NCBI RefSeq assembly: GCF_030409755.1
Contig: NZ_JAUFQE010000002.1
Span: forward strand, 1,736,001 to 1,800,000
Source of the DNA: Vibrio lentus
GTDB lineage: Bacteria > Pseudomonadota > Gammaproteobacteria > Enterobacterales > Vibrionaceae
Direction: 5' to 3'
Length of the DNA: 64,000 nt
The stretch's first letter is position 1, and every line of letters starts with the position of its first letter. The position numbers and the translations under genes were made by a program. Under the pieces are notes generated by a model that saw only the letters and a program-made list of their open reading frames with translations, was not told the DNA's origin and ran no database searches. Shown piece by piece: positions 25,043 to 34,788 of the stretch.

Positions 25043-26074
25043 TTAAAAGCCTTTCCAATCGAAGTGATCGATTCGCTCATCGGCAATATAAAACAACTTA
25101 GTCCCACTGCTGACAACTTGATCAAGTTCTGGGTTAAGTGCAATACCGCTGCCAGTATCAATCGCTATCAACGTTGCTTGATACTTCTCTTTAAACACAG
25201 TGAAAATAGGCGCAACGGTCACAGGCTCGGCGTTTTCAGGGAAATACGTTGAATACTGTGTCATGCCTCTTGTGGAGCTTAATAACTCTTGATGAAGCGC
25301 ACTAGAACCGGGGTCGACTGCAGCTTTGGCCAGCATTTCCGCACCAACAGCAGGAATACATTCTGAATTTGGACAATGCTTGTGTAGCAAGTCGCTCAAT
25401 GCTTCATCTTTAAAGTAAACCAAAAGGTGCGCCTTAGGGTTTCGGTTCGCACAGTAGAGCGCCGCAGATAAAGTAATGTCATCTTCAGGGTTATCAATCA
25501 GAATACAACTGGCTGACTCAATGCCCGTTTTCTCCATCTCTTTACCATCAGTGTAGCTATTCACTTTAACGAAGTTGATTTCACCAGGTAGCGGGTTCTC
25601 AATATCTGAACGAGTACATAATACGATTGGTCGCTTGCCCGTTTCTTCATGCTGCAACATGCGAATGAGATGAATGGTTCTTTGCTCATTCCATCCAAGC
25701 ATCAAAATGTGGTTGTCCACTCTAACTCTCCTTTTTCCTAGCAAGCCTGCTCGCCAATATTCAACACCCTCTGTCGCCACTTTACCGAGTAGTGCGGCGA
25801 AAAGGCTCAACCCACCTGGAATCACAAATAGAATAACGATCCACTGCCCCGCTACCGTGGTCGGTGATAAATCACCATAACCAACTGTAGAAGCCGTCAC
25901 CACCAAATAGTAAGCGAATACGGTAATCGAACTGGTTAAATCTGTTTCACCCGCCAAATACAGCATCGACCACGATAGAACTATGTAGCCAAGAAAAGTG
26001 AACAGTAAGTTTTTGCCATTCAAAACAAAGATGTTTGCTTTGATCCAGCGTTTGAGTTGTAACCAGATTATCAT
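25043..26074 (-). CDS. Two-TM potassium channel with RCK/TrkA-N domain
   Basis: Ion channel of the bacterial K+ channel type, 343 residues. TM1 at about 22-41, pore helix and selectivity filter TVGYGD at 63-68, TM2 at about 72-95, then a cytoplasmic RCK domain from about 115, opening with the Rossmann-like HILMLGWNEQ. A second regulatory lobe (TrkA-C-like) fills 250-343. The organisation matches MthK/Kch-type channels. The nearby neighbours (YecA-like and nadA) give no functional clue. Confidence 0.9.
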   Translation of the reverse strand: MIIWLQLKRWIKANIFVLNGKNLLFTFLGYIVLSWSMLYLAGETDLTSSITVFAYYLVVTASTVGYGDLSPTTVAGQWIVILFVIPGGLSLFAALLGKVATEGVEYWRAGLLGKRRVRVDNHILMLGWNEQRTIHLIRMLQHEETGKRPIVLCTRSDIENPLPGEINFVKVNSYTDGKEMEKTGIESASCILIDNPEDDITLSAALYCANRNPKAHLLVYFKDEALSDLLHKHCPNSECIPAVGAEMLAKAAVDPGSSALHQELLSSTRGMTQYSTYFPENAEPVTVAPIFTVFKEKYQATLIAIDTGSGIALNPELDQVVSSGTKLFYIADERIDHFDWKGF

Positions 26075-26198
26075 TCGAGCCTCAAATCCTTTTCTGTTAC
26101 TTACATGCTAGAAAAAATACGCGATATCAACAAGATGTATCATCAGAAAAAGATACATAAGATCAACATTGATATCGATAGCCAATACTAAGATACAA

Positions 26199-26223
26199 AA
26201 AAACCAGCACTCGGCTGGTTTTT
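26199..26223 (-). terminator. Terminator of nadA
   Basis: Perfect 10-bp stem AAAAACCAGC / GCTGGTTTTT with a five-base loop, 64 bases beyond the nadA stop. Confidence 0.85.
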
Positions 26224-26286
26224 CTCTTGATGGTAAAAGCAAAACAGTGATTAAGCTGGACTGCTTATTTCATCACGGCAACGAAA

Positions 26287-27348
26287 TTAAGCGTTGCCTT
26301 TAACCTGTAGGTTAAGCTGTTCGGCAAAATCTAGCATGCGGTTCAATGGGATAAGAGACTTCACACGTAGTTCGTCAGAAACGAAAATTTCGTGTTGCTT
26401 ACCACCATGCTCAAGTGCGTTTTCAATCGCTTCAAGGCCGTTCATTGCCATCCAAGGACAGTGTGCGCAGCTACGACAAGTTGCACCAGCACCCGCTGTT
26501 GGTGCTTCAATCAGTTCTTTTTCAGGAACCAATTGTTGCATCTTGAAGAAGATACCTTTGTCAGTCGCAACAATCATCTGTGGATGAGGCAACTCTTTTG
26601 CCTTCTTAATAAGTTGGCTTGTTGAACCTACAGCATCTGCCAGCTCAACAACACTTGCTGGTGATTCTGGATGAACCAAAATAGCCGCTTCTGGGTAGAC
26701 CGATTTCATTTTCTTCAAAGCATCAGCTGAGAATTCATCATGAACGATACACTCACCTTGCCAAAGCAACATGTCAGCGCCGGTTTGATTTGCGATGTAA
26801 GAACCTAGGTGACGATCTGGGCCCCAAATAATGGGTTTGCCTTCAGCGTCTAGGCTTTCAACGATTTCTAAAGCAATACTCGACGTAACCACCCAGTCTG
26901 CACGAGCTTTAACAGCTGCAGAGGTGTTCGCGTATACAACCACGGTGTGGTCAGGGTGAGCATCACAAAATTCTGTAAATTTGTCAGCAGGACAACCAAG
27001 ATCAAGTGAACATTCAGCTTCAAGTGTTGGCATTAGAATGCGTTTTTCAGGCGTCAGAATCTTCGCAGACTCACCCATGAAACGAACACCAGCGATGATC
27101 AAAGTGCTTGCTGAATGACGGTTACCGAACTTAGCCATTTCTAAAGAATCGCCAACGAAACCACCAGTTTCTTCAGCCAGAGCCTGAATTTCAGGATCTG
27201 TATAGTAGTGTGCAATTAGAACTGCATCTTTTTCTTGAAGTAGTTTTTTGATGTTCGCGATGTGGGCCTGTTTCTGAGCGTCGCTCAATGGAACTGGCTT
27301 CGGCGGAAACGGGTAAACTGTATCGATTTTATCTAATATATGACTCAT
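26287..27348 (-). CDS. nadA: Quinolinate synthase
   Basis: [4Fe-4S] enzyme that condenses iminoaspartate and dihydroxyacetone phosphate to quinolinate in NAD synthesis. The three cluster-ligand regions are present: the cysteine in [12 protein letters not shown], and [16 protein letters not shown] near the C-terminus; HYYTDPEIQ near the N-terminus is the substrate-binding region. The start is set at ATG 27348 ([10 protein letters not shown]), six residues inside the longest frame, to match the family. It is downstream of cpoB, separated by a terminator. Confidence 0.96.
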   Translation of the reverse strand: MSHILDKIDTVYPFPPKPVPLSDAQKQAHIANIKKLLQEKDAVLIAHYYTDPEIQALAEETGGFVGDSLEMAKFGNRHSASTLIIAGVRFMGESAKILTPEKRILMPTLEAECSLDLGCPADKFTEFCDAHPDHTVVVYANTSAAVKARADWVVTSSIALEIVESLDAEGKPIIWGPDRHLGSYIANQTGADMLLWQGECIVHDEFSADALKKMKSVYPEAAILVHPESPASVVELADAVGSTSQLIKKAKELPHPQMIVATDKGIFFKMQQLVPEKELIEAPTAGAGATCRSCAHCPWMAMNGLEAIENALEHGGKQHEIFVSDELRVKSLIPLNRMLDFAEQLNLQVKGNA

Positions 27349-27527
27349 TGCTCTTGCTCTACGCACTTCTTCCGAGGATTAGAGTATTCTACACAGGACA
27401 GCGATGAGGATCAAAAAGGATTGGTTGCAAGCGGTGACTAGCTAAGACTTAAAACGCATAAACAAGGTGATGCGTTTGCGTCACAAAGCGGCTGAGTAAA
27501 AATTAAGGAAGTAAGCAGGTATAAAAA

Positions 27528-27547
27528 AGAGGTACCTGAGCACCTCT
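27528..27547 (-). terminator. Terminator after cpoB
   Basis: Stem AGAGGT / ACCTCT (6 bp) with an eight-base loop, followed on the minus strand by TTTTTTAT, directly past the cpoB stop. It closes the Tol-Pal block. Confidence 0.75.
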
Positions 27548-27554
27548 ATTTTGT

Positions 27555-28340
27555 TTATAAGTGGGTTTTCGCCACTTTAGCCGAAGCACTGTTTGGGTAC
27601 TCGGTAACGACTTGTTGGTAATATTTCTTAGCTTGCGTCGCGTTATTGTTGCGTGCAGCTATGTCACCAAGCTTAACCAGTGCATCAGCTCGCTTATTTG
27701 AATCTTTGTACGACACAACAGCGGCAAAGCTCTTCACAGCTTCTTTATCTTGCTTCTTAGCGAAATAAAGCTGACCTAACCAGTAATGTGAGTTAGGTGT
27801 GAAGGTAGAATCTGGGAAGTCTTTTTGAAACTTTTGGAATGCAGCGATAGCACCCGTGTAGTCTCGTTGCTTTAGAATCATATCTACAGCATTTTGATAA
27901 GCGGTTTGCTCATCGACATCAGTACTGAACGTACCAGAAGCGTCTTTAGAGCCTTCGCTCGCCGCCACTGCTACCGTTGCTGTTCCTGCTGCTTTCACCT
28001 CGCCTCTTACACGATCCAGTTCAATGAACAGTTCACGTTGGCGCTCTAGCATTTGCTTCATATCGTAACTGTTTCGTTCCAACTCACCACGAAGTTCACT
28101 GATCTCCAGTGCCATGTCGTCGATTTGCTGTTGCATTTGAAGCTGAACGAGGTTGCGATTTTGAAGCAGGCGCTCTAAACGCTCGATATCTGATTCGTTA
28201 GAGGCTGCTGATCGAGAGGAAGATGATGAATTGGTTGCGGTGCTATTGAGATCGGATACTGGAGCTGGTGCAGCGAACGCGATGTTCGCTGCACTTGCCA
28301 GTAACGAAAGCAAAATGACTCGCTTTGTGTTACTGAACAT
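27555..28340 (-). CDS. cpoB: Cell division coordinator CpoB (YbgF)
   Basis: Periplasmic protein that coordinates septal peptidoglycan synthesis with outer-membrane constriction together with Tol-Pal. The start is ATG 28340 (MFSNTKRV) by fit to a signal peptide ending near IAFAAPA. A trimerising coiled coil is at about 45-110 (heptads with RLLQNRNLVQLQMQQQ), then a linker and three TPR repeats from about 145 to the end. The gene is 33 bases after pal, at the normal place at the end of tolQRAB-pal-cpoB. Confidence 0.93.
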   Translation of the reverse strand: MFSNTKRVILLSLLASAANIAFAAPAPVSDLNSTATNSSSSSRSAASNESDIERLERLLQNRNLVQLQMQQQIDDMALEISELRGELERNSYDMKQMLERQRELFIELDRVRGEVKAAGTATVAVAASEGSKDASGTFSTDVDEQTAYQNAVDMILKQRDYTGAIAAFQKFQKDFPDSTFTPNSHYWLGQLYFAKKQDKEAVKSFAAVVSYKDSNKRADALVKLGDIAARNNNATQAKKYYQQVVTEYPNSASAKVAKTHL

Positions 28341-28373
28341 GAGGCAATTCCTCAATTATATAGCCTACTAAAA

Positions 28374-28916
28374 TTAGTAAACTAGTACTGCGCGACGGTT
28401 TTTAGCGTACACATCTTCAGATTGACCTAGAAGAAGTGGCTTCTCTTCACCGTAGCTTACGATAGAGATTTGGTCTGCTTGAACACCTAGAGCTTGTAGG
28501 TATTTCGCTACAGCTTGTGCACGACGCTCGCCAAGTGCGATGTTGTACTCAGGAGTACCGCGTTCATCAGCGTGACCTTCGATAGTAACGTTCATGTCAA
28601 CGTTGTTGCTTAGGTAAGCTGCGTGAGCTGCTAGAATTTCTTCGTAGTCGCTAGCGATAGTAGAGTTATCGAATGCAAAGTAGATTGTTTGAGTTTCGCG
28701 TAGCGCTTGCTCTTTAAGCTCTTGCTCAGACAGTTGAGCGTTAGCATCAATTGGCGTTACAACAGTTGTGTCTACGTTGCCTTCTGAACCTGAAGTTGTT
28801 TGGTTGCTTTCAGTACCTGAAGTTGCAGATGTTGCTTCATCAGTTGAGCTACATGCCGTTACTGCCATCACTGGTAGTGCAATCATCAAGCCTTTAAGAA
28901 CTTTGTTAAGTTGCAT
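28374..28916 (-). CDS. pal: Peptidoglycan-associated lipoprotein Pal
   Basis: Outer-membrane lipoprotein that binds peptidoglycan and TolB. Lipobox VTAC (C22), then a Ser/Thr/Glu-rich linker, then the OmpA-like domain from about 75: [15 protein letters not shown] and the diaminopimelate-binding segment [14 protein letters not shown] followed by LGERRAQAV. It lies 112 bases after tolB, space enough for its own promoter. Confidence 0.96.
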   Translation of the reverse strand: MQLNKVLKGLMIALPVMAVTACSSTDEATSATSGTESNQTTSGSEGNVDTTVVTPIDANAQLSEQELKEQALRETQTIYFAFDNSTIASDYEEILAAHAAYLSNNVDMNVTIEGHADERGTPEYNIALGERRAQAVAKYLQALGVQADQISIVSYGEEKPLLLGQSEDVYAKNRRAVLVY

Positions 28917-29027
28917 CTTTTTTTCCTTACGTTATCAAACTTAGTTTCTACAGCGACTAAGTGCTATAGATAGTTAATTGCCACAATAGTTAACACTATC
29001 AATAGCTAAAAGAATGTATCACTTTAA

Positions 29028-30380
29028 CTAGAGGAACGGTGACCATGCAGGCGCTCGTACGCGTCCGTTGGTTGCCGGTAATCTAGCTTTAAAACGACCA
29101 TCGATAGAAACCATCGATAGCACGTTTGTTTTGTTGTAGATAGAGCTATAGATAACCATACCTCCATTCGGTGCAATGCTTGGAGATTCATCTAACAGTG
29201 TTTTTGTTAGCACCTGAACCGCACCGGTTTCCAAATCTTGCTTAGCCAAATTAAAACCTGAGTTGCTGCGATTTACCATGATCAGGAATCGTCCATCAGG
29301 GGTGATCTGGCCACCTAAGTTTTGGCTACCTTGCCAAGTAATACGAGAAGTCGAATTATTGGACAAATTTACATTATAAATCTGAGGTTTACCACCACGA
29401 TCCGACGTGAAAATAAGAGACTTGCCATCTGGGTGCCAGAATGGTTCAGTATTATTAGAACGCCCGCGGGTAATTTGAGTCAGCTTACGGCTAGCAAGGT
29501 CAAGTGTGTACACTTGAAGGCTGCCTGTTTTCGACAATACCAATGCCAATGTCTTACCGTCTGGAGAGAATCTTGGCGCGCCATTGTGACGAGGGTATGA
29601 CGTCACCTTCTCACGTTCACCGGTGTAAATATTCATAATGAATATTTCAGCTTGGCCATTTTGGAAGCTTACATAAGCCAGCTTCTTACCGTCTGGTGAC
29701 CATGCTGGTGACATAAGAGGTTGTTTAGAGCGAAGTACTAAACGCTCATTGAAACCATCGTAATCAGCAACACGAAGTTGGTATGGGTATTTGTCTTTGT
29801 CATTCACTACCACGTAAGAGATACGAGTTAAAAACGCGCCTTTCTCACCAGTCAGTTCTTCATACACTAAATCAGAAATACGGTGTGCATACTCTCTCAA
29901 GCGTTTGCCAGGAACCGTCGCTTTCTTATTGAACAAAACGTGGTCTTTAGAAAGTACCAGTTGGCCTTCATCACTTAGCGCACGGCTTTGTCCTTTGGTC
30001 AGTTGACCACGAACAATGTCAATCAACTGGTAGTTGACGACGTATTGCCCTTCAGCATTTTTAGTAATGCTACCGGTTAGTAATGAATCAACGCCTAGGT
30101 TAGTCCAAGCATCAAAGTCGACCTCTGTTTCGCTGTAAGGCGTTTGAGGCATTTTGCTTGTTGCAACTGGGCTGAATTTACCACTACGTTGTAAGTCAGA
30201 AGCGATAACCGCTGACACATCGTGTGGCAAAGGTCCTGCACCTTCCCAACGGAAAGGCACAATAGCGATAGGTCTAGCAGAGTTTATACCGTCTGTAATA
30301 ACCAGCTCCAGCGCTGCATGTGCAAACTGGCTGCTTGTCGCTATTACGAAAACAAAACTCAGTAATAGTTTTTTTAACAC
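29028..30380 (-). CDS. tolB: Tol-Pal system protein TolB
   Basis: Periplasmic protein linking TolA to Pal. The signal peptide ends near QFAHA; the N-terminal TolB_N domain covers to about 160 and a six-bladed beta propeller from 180 to 440, with WD-like repeats such as [15 protein letters not shown] and [13 protein letters not shown]. Length of 450 matches the family. The gene starts 12 bases after tolA. Confidence 0.97.
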   Translation of the reverse strand: MLKKLLLSFVFVIATSSQFAHAALELVITDGINSARPIAIVPFRWEGAGPLPHDVSAVIASDLQRSGKFSPVATSKMPQTPYSETEVDFDAWTNLGVDSLLTGSITKNAEGQYVVNYQLIDIVRGQLTKGQSRALSDEGQLVLSKDHVLFNKKATVPGKRLREYAHRISDLVYEELTGEKGAFLTRISYVVVNDKDKYPYQLRVADYDGFNERLVLRSKQPLMSPAWSPDGKKLAYVSFQNGQAEIFIMNIYTGEREKVTSYPRHNGAPRFSPDGKTLALVLSKTGSLQVYTLDLASRKLTQITRGRSNNTEPFWHPDGKSLIFTSDRGGKPQIYNVNLSNNSTSRITWQGSQNLGGQITPDGRFLIMVNRSNSGFNLAKQDLETGAVQVLTKTLLDESPSIAPNGGMVIYSSIYNKTNVLSMVSIDGRFKARLPATNGRVRAPAWSPFL

Positions 30381-30392
30381 AAGTTCGTCCTT

Positions 30393-31460
30393 TTACTCTG
30401 GTGATACAGTTAAGTTGATGTCTTTCAGTGATTTCACAATGTCCGGGTCTTTAGGCAATGGATAAGATTGCACTTGTGCCACGGCACGCTTGGTTGCTGC
30501 GCACAAACGGCTGTCTCCATCCAAAATACTCAAGCTTCCCAGAATCGCATTCGAACCCGTTGGAATGAGCTTAAGGTTCACTCGACATGAGCGTCCTCTG
30601 TAGCTGTCTTCTAACAATAAGTTCTGTTGAATAAGCTGAGTATAAATCGCACCGTAGCGCTGTGCTTCATCACTAATAAATTGTTGTTTAGCCGAAGAGT
30701 TTTGAGTCGACTCAGTTTCAAGCCCAGCAAAGATATCGTTCAATGCTGCCTCTTGTTGTTTGCGCTCTTTTTCGGCTCGTGCTGCAGCTTCTTTTGCTTT
30801 ACGGGCTTTCTCCGCTGCTGCTGCCGCTTCTTTCTCTTTCGCTATACGCTGCTTTTCAGCACGTTCAGCGGCTTCTTTTTCTTTGCGAGCTTTGTCTGCT
30901 GCCTCTTTCGCGGCTTTTTCTTTTGCCACGCGTTCTTGTTCAGCTTTGGCGACAGCCGCTTCTTTGGCCTTGCGTTCTTTCTCCGCCTTAACCACAGCGG
31001 CTTCTTTTAGCTTACGATCAGCTTCTGCTTTCGCGGCTTTCTTTTGTTCTGTCTTTAAACGAGCCTCTTCAACTTTACGTTGTTTCTCTTTTTCAACTCG
31101 GCGTTTTTCAGCTTCTCGCGTCGCTTTCGCTTCTTTGGCTTGTTTCTCTTTCAGCTTGCGGATGTTTTCTTCTTCCGCTTTACGATTCTTTTCAAGTCGC
31201 TCGCTTTCGCGACGTAACTTGTCTAACCGTTCTTGTTCTTTCTTACCCGCAGCTTCTCTTTGTTGACGAATCTGTTGGGCTTGCTTGCGAACCAACTGAG
31301 GGTCAATCACGACCGCCTGAACCATCTGCCCTGTAGGCTTAGGTTCTGACATCGTGAAGTCTGCTCCCCAAATAAGAGCGACGAATAGAATGACATGCAG
31401 CCCGATTGAAATTAGAAGCGGCGTTTTGAAATTATTGGATTTTTTATTATTCGCTTTCAT
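30393..31460 (-). CDS. tolA: Cell envelope integrity protein TolA
   Basis: Inner-membrane anchored, periplasm-spanning protein that transmits energy from TolQR to the outer membrane. TM helix at about 15-34, then a very long Ala/Lys/Glu/Arg coiled coil (about 50-240), with repeats of the type AKAEKERKAKEAA, and a C-terminal globular domain (245-355) containing CRVNLKLIPTG. The repetitive coding region makes long mirror frames on the opposite strand that are not genes. Confidence 0.96.
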   Translation of the reverse strand: MKANNKKSNNFKTPLLISIGLHVILFVALIWGADFTMSEPKPTGQMVQAVVIDPQLVRKQAQQIRQQREAAGKKEQERLDKLRRESERLEKNRKAEEENIRKLKEKQAKEAKATREAEKRRVEKEKQRKVEEARLKTEQKKAAKAEADRKLKEAAVVKAEKERKAKEAAVAKAEQERVAKEKAAKEAADKARKEKEAAERAEKQRIAKEKEAAAAAEKARKAKEAAARAEKERKQQEAALNDIFAGLETESTQNSSAKQQFISDEAQRYGAIYTQLIQQNLLLEDSYRGRSCRVNLKLIPTGSNAILGSLSILDGDSRLCAATKRAVAQVQSYPLPKDPDIVKSLKDINLTVSPE

Positions 31461-31473
31461 GAATGCTACGGAG

Positions 31474-31917
31474 CTATTCCCTTATATCCGTTAAAAGGCC
31501 AACCTTTGGCACACCTGCACGGCTTAATTCATCAAGTAATAAAACAACTTCAGCGTAAGGCGTTGCGGCATCACCGCCGACCGCCACTGGAGAGTTAGGA
31601 TTCAGAGACAATTCCGCTTTAACCCGAACAATAATGTCTTCAATTGACAGGCCTCGTTGAACCTCTTCATCGTTAACGCTCAAGCCAAGCTCACCATCTT
31701 TGTTCACTTCAACGATAATAAAGCTCGCGTTCTCGTCACCCAGTAAATCTTGAGCTGATTTAGCCGTTGAAGCCTTTGGCAATTCAACATCAACACCTTG
31801 TGTGACGAATGGTGAGGTCACCATAAAAATAATCAGCAAAACCAGCATAACGTCGATGTAAGGTACAACGTTAATCTCTGCCGTCATTTTGCGTTTTTTA
31901 GGTTGGTATCCAGCCAT
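31474..31917 (-). CDS. tolR: Tol-Pal proton-channel protein TolR
   Basis: ExbD/TolR family inner-membrane protein of 147 residues. One N-terminal membrane helix (about 18-38) contains the proton-conducting aspartate in PYIDVMLVLLIIFM; the rest is the dimerising periplasmic domain. It sits three bases after tolQ and 13 bases before tolA. Confidence 0.96.
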   Translation of the reverse strand: MAGYQPKKRKMTAEINVVPYIDVMLVLLIIFMVTSPFVTQGVDVELPKASTAKSAQDLLGDENASFIIVEVNKDGELGLSVNDEEVQRGLSIEDIIVRVKAELSLNPNSPVAVGGDAATPYAEVVLLLDELSRAGVPKVGLLTDIRE

Positions 31918-31920
31918 CTA

Positions 31921-32604
31921 TTATTCCCTGCCAGCCATCGCTTGACGGTGAAGAATGCTGTGGAACTCTTCAGAGAAAGTCGCGTAGTTATGTTCGAGTT
32001 TACCTACTCGGCTACTGAAGCGGTTGTAAGCCATAACAGCAGGAATAGCAGCAAATAGACCCATTGCTGTTGCAATCAGAGCTTCTGCAATACCAGGTGC
32101 AACCATAGCGAGTGTCGCCTGCTTCACTTCGCCTAGTGCGATGAATGAGTGCATGATGCCCCACACGGTACCAAACAGGCCGATATAAGGACTGATAGAA
32201 CCGACGGTCGCTAGGAAAGGTAAGTTAGTTTCTAGCTCATCCACTTCACGGGCAACCGCAACGCGCATTGCGCGACCTGTGCCTTCCATAATGAAATCAG
32301 GAGAGGTGGCATTAGATTTACGAAGGCGAGCAAATTCGGTGAAGCCTGCGTAGAAGATTTCTTCAGTACCAGAAAGCTCGTCTTTGCGTTTATTGCTCTC
32401 TTGGTACAATTTAGCAAGATCAACGCCAGACCAAAATTTGTCTTCAAAGACTTCTGTTTGTTTAGAAGCTTGAGATAATACTTTACTTCTTTTTATGATC
32501 ATTGCCCAAGAAACAACAGACATGCCCATAAGAATCAGCATGACCATCTTAACTAGTAAGCTAGCTTCTAATATTAGGCCTAAGATTGAGATTTCAGCAG
32601 TCAC
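31921..32604 (-). CDS. tolQ: Tol-Pal proton-channel protein TolQ
   Basis: MotA/TolQ/ExbB family inner-membrane protein of 227 residues, three membrane helices (about 15-37, 132-155, 168-190). The conserved core is [19 protein letters not shown]. The start is GTG 32604, overlapping the ybgC stop by 11 bases; the N-terminus aligns by eye with E. coli TolQ. It works with TolR as the motor of the Tol system. Confidence 0.96.
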   Translation of the reverse strand: MTAEISILGLILEASLLVKMVMLILMGMSVVSWAMIIKRSKVLSQASKQTEVFEDKFWSGVDLAKLYQESNKRKDELSGTEEIFYAGFTEFARLRKSNATSPDFIMEGTGRAMRVAVAREVDELETNLPFLATVGSISPYIGLFGTVWGIMHSFIALGEVKQATLAMVAPGIAEALIATAMGLFAAIPAVMAYNRFSSRVGKLEHNYATFSEEFHSILHRQAMAGRE

Positions 32605-33031
32605 TATTCGTTAGCTCCGTGAGAATAAATGTTGGCATTGCTTTGGGTTTCATTTTTTGATTATCGATACATGCTACCTTAACCATTGCTTTACACAATG
32701 CCTTGCCATCAGGATTTACGATCTCTTGACAGAAGACCAAGGTAGCTCGCTTCAACTCGTAAATATTTGTAATGACTTGTAAAGAATCATCAAGTCGCGC
32801 ACCTTGAATAAAATCAATGTCCATATGTCGGACTACGAAACCGATATTTTGTTCTAACAAGACTTGCTGAGAGACGCCAATTGAGCGCAACATCTCAGTT
32901 CGAGCGCGCTCAAAGAACTTAAGATAGTTGGCATGATATACCACCCCACCAGCATCGGTGTCTTCGTAATACACTGTCACAGGCCAAGTAAATGGCTTAG
33001 ATAATCCCTGCAATTTGCTACCACAACCCAA
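32594..33031 (-). CDS. ybgC: Acyl-CoA thioesterase YbgC
   Basis: Hotdog-fold thioesterase of the 4-hydroxybenzoyl-CoA type, first gene of the Tol-Pal block. The catalytic motif is [18 protein letters not shown] (Asp and His of the active site). The start is uncertain: there is no in-frame ATG near the 5' end; TTG 33031 and TTG 33013 are both possible, and the family usually begins within ten residues of the motif [11 protein letters not shown]. It overlaps tolQ. Confidence 0.92.
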   Translation of the reverse strand: MGCGSKLQGLSKPFTWPVTVYYEDTDAGGVVYHANYLKFFERARTEMLRSIGVSQQVLLEQNIGFVVRHMDIDFIQGARLDDSLQVITNIYELKRATLVFCQEIVNPDGKALCKAMVKVACIDNQKMKPKAMPTFILTELTNSDC

Positions 33032-33111
33032 AACGATAAAGATCTCACTATAACCTAACTCTTTATCATTAAAAGTATATGGCAGTGATTTATTTGATTT
33101 GAAAGACGAAA

Positions 33112-33144
33112 AAAAAGGCCATCTGTATAAGATGACCTCTTTTT
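33112..33144 (-). terminator. Terminator of the cyd operon
   Basis: Stem AAAAAGGCCATC / GATGACCTCTTTTT with a seven-base loop and slight mismatch, followed on the minus strand by a run of T residues. It separates the cyd operon from ybgC-tol. Confidence 0.8.
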
Positions 33145-33165
33145 GGCTAAAAACCCAACAACTAC

Positions 33166-33191
33166 CTAGGTTTACTTTGTTATAAACCTAG
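33166..33191 (-). other. Second hairpin at the end of the cyd operon
   Basis: Perfect 9-bp stem CTAGGTTTA / TAAACCTAG with an eight-base loop, 14 bases after ybgE. It lacks a T-tract, so it may stabilise the transcript 3' end rather than terminate. Confidence 0.45.
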
Positions 33192-33204
33192 TCCACAGCC
33201 TCAT

Positions 33205-33507
33205 TTAGATAAGGCGCAGCACTGTTAGATAGAGCAAAATCGTGAGTGAAACGTAAGGGCTGAATAATAACTGCCACATCCAAGCTCTTGGTTTAAAACC
33301 GATACCATAAACCATGCTCGAGCATACAGCCCAGATGAACATAGGCCCAATGATAGCGTTAAAGCCACCGATGCTTGCCGCATACGTTTCAGGATCCCAC
33401 ATTACTAAACCAACATGCATGAAACCCAATATTAGGGATAAAGCTCTTAACAGAGTCTTATCCATTGGTTGATGCAATTTAGCAACTTGCTCTGCGAGAT
33501 TACTCAC
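33205..33507 (-). CDS. ybgE: Cyd operon protein YbgE
   Basis: Small inner-membrane protein of the cyd operon, exact role unknown. One hundred residues with three predicted helices; the motif SLILGFMHVGLVMWDPETYA is typical of the YbgE family. The start is GTG 33507, overlapping the cydX stop by eight bases, so it is likely coupled to cydX translation. Confidence 0.9.
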   Translation of the reverse strand: MSNLAEQVAKLHQPMDKTLLRALSLILGFMHVGLVMWDPETYAASIGGFNAIIGPMFIWAVCSSMVYGIGFKPRAWMWQLLFSPYVSLTILLYLTVLRLI

Positions 33508-33607
33508 TGTCTTTATCCATCATTTCTGAATGCTCAAGCCAAAGAGCATTGATGATGCCGAATGCACATGCTAGAAGTACACCCAAAATCCATGCGAAAT
33601 ACCACAT
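33500..33607 (-). CDS. cydX: Cytochrome bd-I oxidase small subunit CydX
   Basis: A 35-residue membrane peptide starting MWYFAWILGVLLACAFG, exactly the CydX pattern (short N-terminus, one helix, then NALWLEHSE and an acidic tail). It is required for stable and active cytochrome bd-I. It is read from ATG 33607 to TAA at 33500-33502, between cydB (31-base gap) and ybgE (overlapping), its conserved place in the operon. The ribosome-binding site is TAGGAGA. Confidence 0.95.
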   Translation of the reverse strand: MWYFAWILGVLLACAFGIINALWLEHSEMMDKDSE

Positions 33608-33638
33608 AAAATTTCTCCTAAGTTATTTAACTTCTAGC

Positions 33639-34775
33639 TTAGTAAGCTGAAACGTCGTTATCTTCGATGTGTTTCTTATCTAGACGACCAAACATTTTGT
33701 AGTATGTCCAAGTCGTGTAGCCCAGAATCACAGGAACCATTACCGCCGCAACTCCAGTCATAAGCCCAAGCGTTAGCTCACTTGCTGTTGAATCCCACAT
33801 AGTCAAACTATGGCTAGGGTTCAGGCTAGATGGCATTACGAATGGGAACATTGCAAAACCAGCCGTTAAAATAACACCAGCGTTAGATAGGCTTGAGAAC
33901 AAGAATGCGAAACCACCACGCTCAAAGCGAGATGCAATCACAGCAAGCAGTGGCATTGCTACACCAAGAATCGGTGCAGCCCACATTGCTGGATACGTTT
34001 CGAAGTTTGTCATCCAAGCACCAACTTGAAGTGATACTTCTTTGTTTAGTGGGTTTGAATCAGCAAACGTATCGATAGTACTTGTAATTACATAGCCTTC
34101 GATAGATTGAACCCAGAAGCCACCAATAACGAATAGAGCAATAGCAATTAGGCCAGTGATCTGAGCAACGTTACGAGCGCGACTGTGCAGCTCTTCTGTT
34201 GTCTTCATTTGAAGCCATGTTGCACCTTGCATCACGAACAACATCAGAGCCAACACACCACAAAGCAATGCAAACGGGTTTAGCAGAGCGAAGAACGTAC
34301 CATGGTACTTAGACATCATGAATTCGTTCAGTTCGAATGGAACACCTTGTAATAGGTTACCAAATGCCACACCGAAAATGATTGGTGGAACTGTGCCACT
34401 AAAGCAAAGTGCGTAGTCCCATGTTTTACGCCATTTTGGATCTTCAATCTTAGAACGGTAATCAAGAGCAAGTGGTCGTAACCAAAGCGCTGCTAACGTC
34501 GCGTACATCGCGAAGTAGAAACCAGAGAAAGACGTCGCGTAAACCAAAGGCCATGCAGCAAACAATGCACCACCAGCCGTAATCAACCAAACTTGGTTGC
34601 CATCCCAGTGAGGGGCAATCGTGTTTAGCATAATACGACGTTCAGTGTCGCTCTTACCGATAACAGGTGAAAGGGCTGCAACACCCATATCGAAGCCATC
34701 AGTTACGGCGAAACCAACCAGTAGAACACCGATCAATACCCACCAAATAAGTCGTAAGCTTTCGTAATCAAACAT
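33639..34775 (-). CDS. cydB: Cytochrome bd ubiquinol oxidase subunit II
   Basis: Inner-membrane subunit of the cytochrome bd oxidase; partner of CydA, eight to nine helices, 378 residues. The N-terminus LIWWVLIGVLLVGFAVTDGFDMG is diagnostic of CydB, as is the segment HWDGNQVWLITAGGALFAAWP. It begins 13 bases after cydA. Confidence 0.97.
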   Translation of the reverse strand: MFDYESLRLIWWVLIGVLLVGFAVTDGFDMGVAALSPVIGKSDTERRIMLNTIAPHWDGNQVWLITAGGALFAAWPLVYATSFSGFYFAMYATLAALWLRPLALDYRSKIEDPKWRKTWDYALCFSGTVPPIIFGVAFGNLLQGVPFELNEFMMSKYHGTFFALLNPFALLCGVLALMLFVMQGATWLQMKTTEELHSRARNVAQITGLIAIALFVIGGFWVQSIEGYVITSTIDTFADSNPLNKEVSLQVGAWMTNFETYPAMWAAPILGVAMPLLAVIASRFERGGFAFLFSSLSNAGVILTAGFAMFPFVMPSSLNPSHSLTMWDSTASELTLGLMTGVAAVMVPVILGYTTWTYYKMFGRLDKKHIEDNDVSAY

Positions 34776-34788
34776 AATATTCCCTCAC

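Noticed and set aside
30627..31266. Long Ser/Ala/Phe-rich frames on the + strand opposite tolA
   Set aside because: They mirror the repetitive Ala/Lys/Glu coiled-coil code of tolA; low complexity, no family pattern and no ribosome-binding site.
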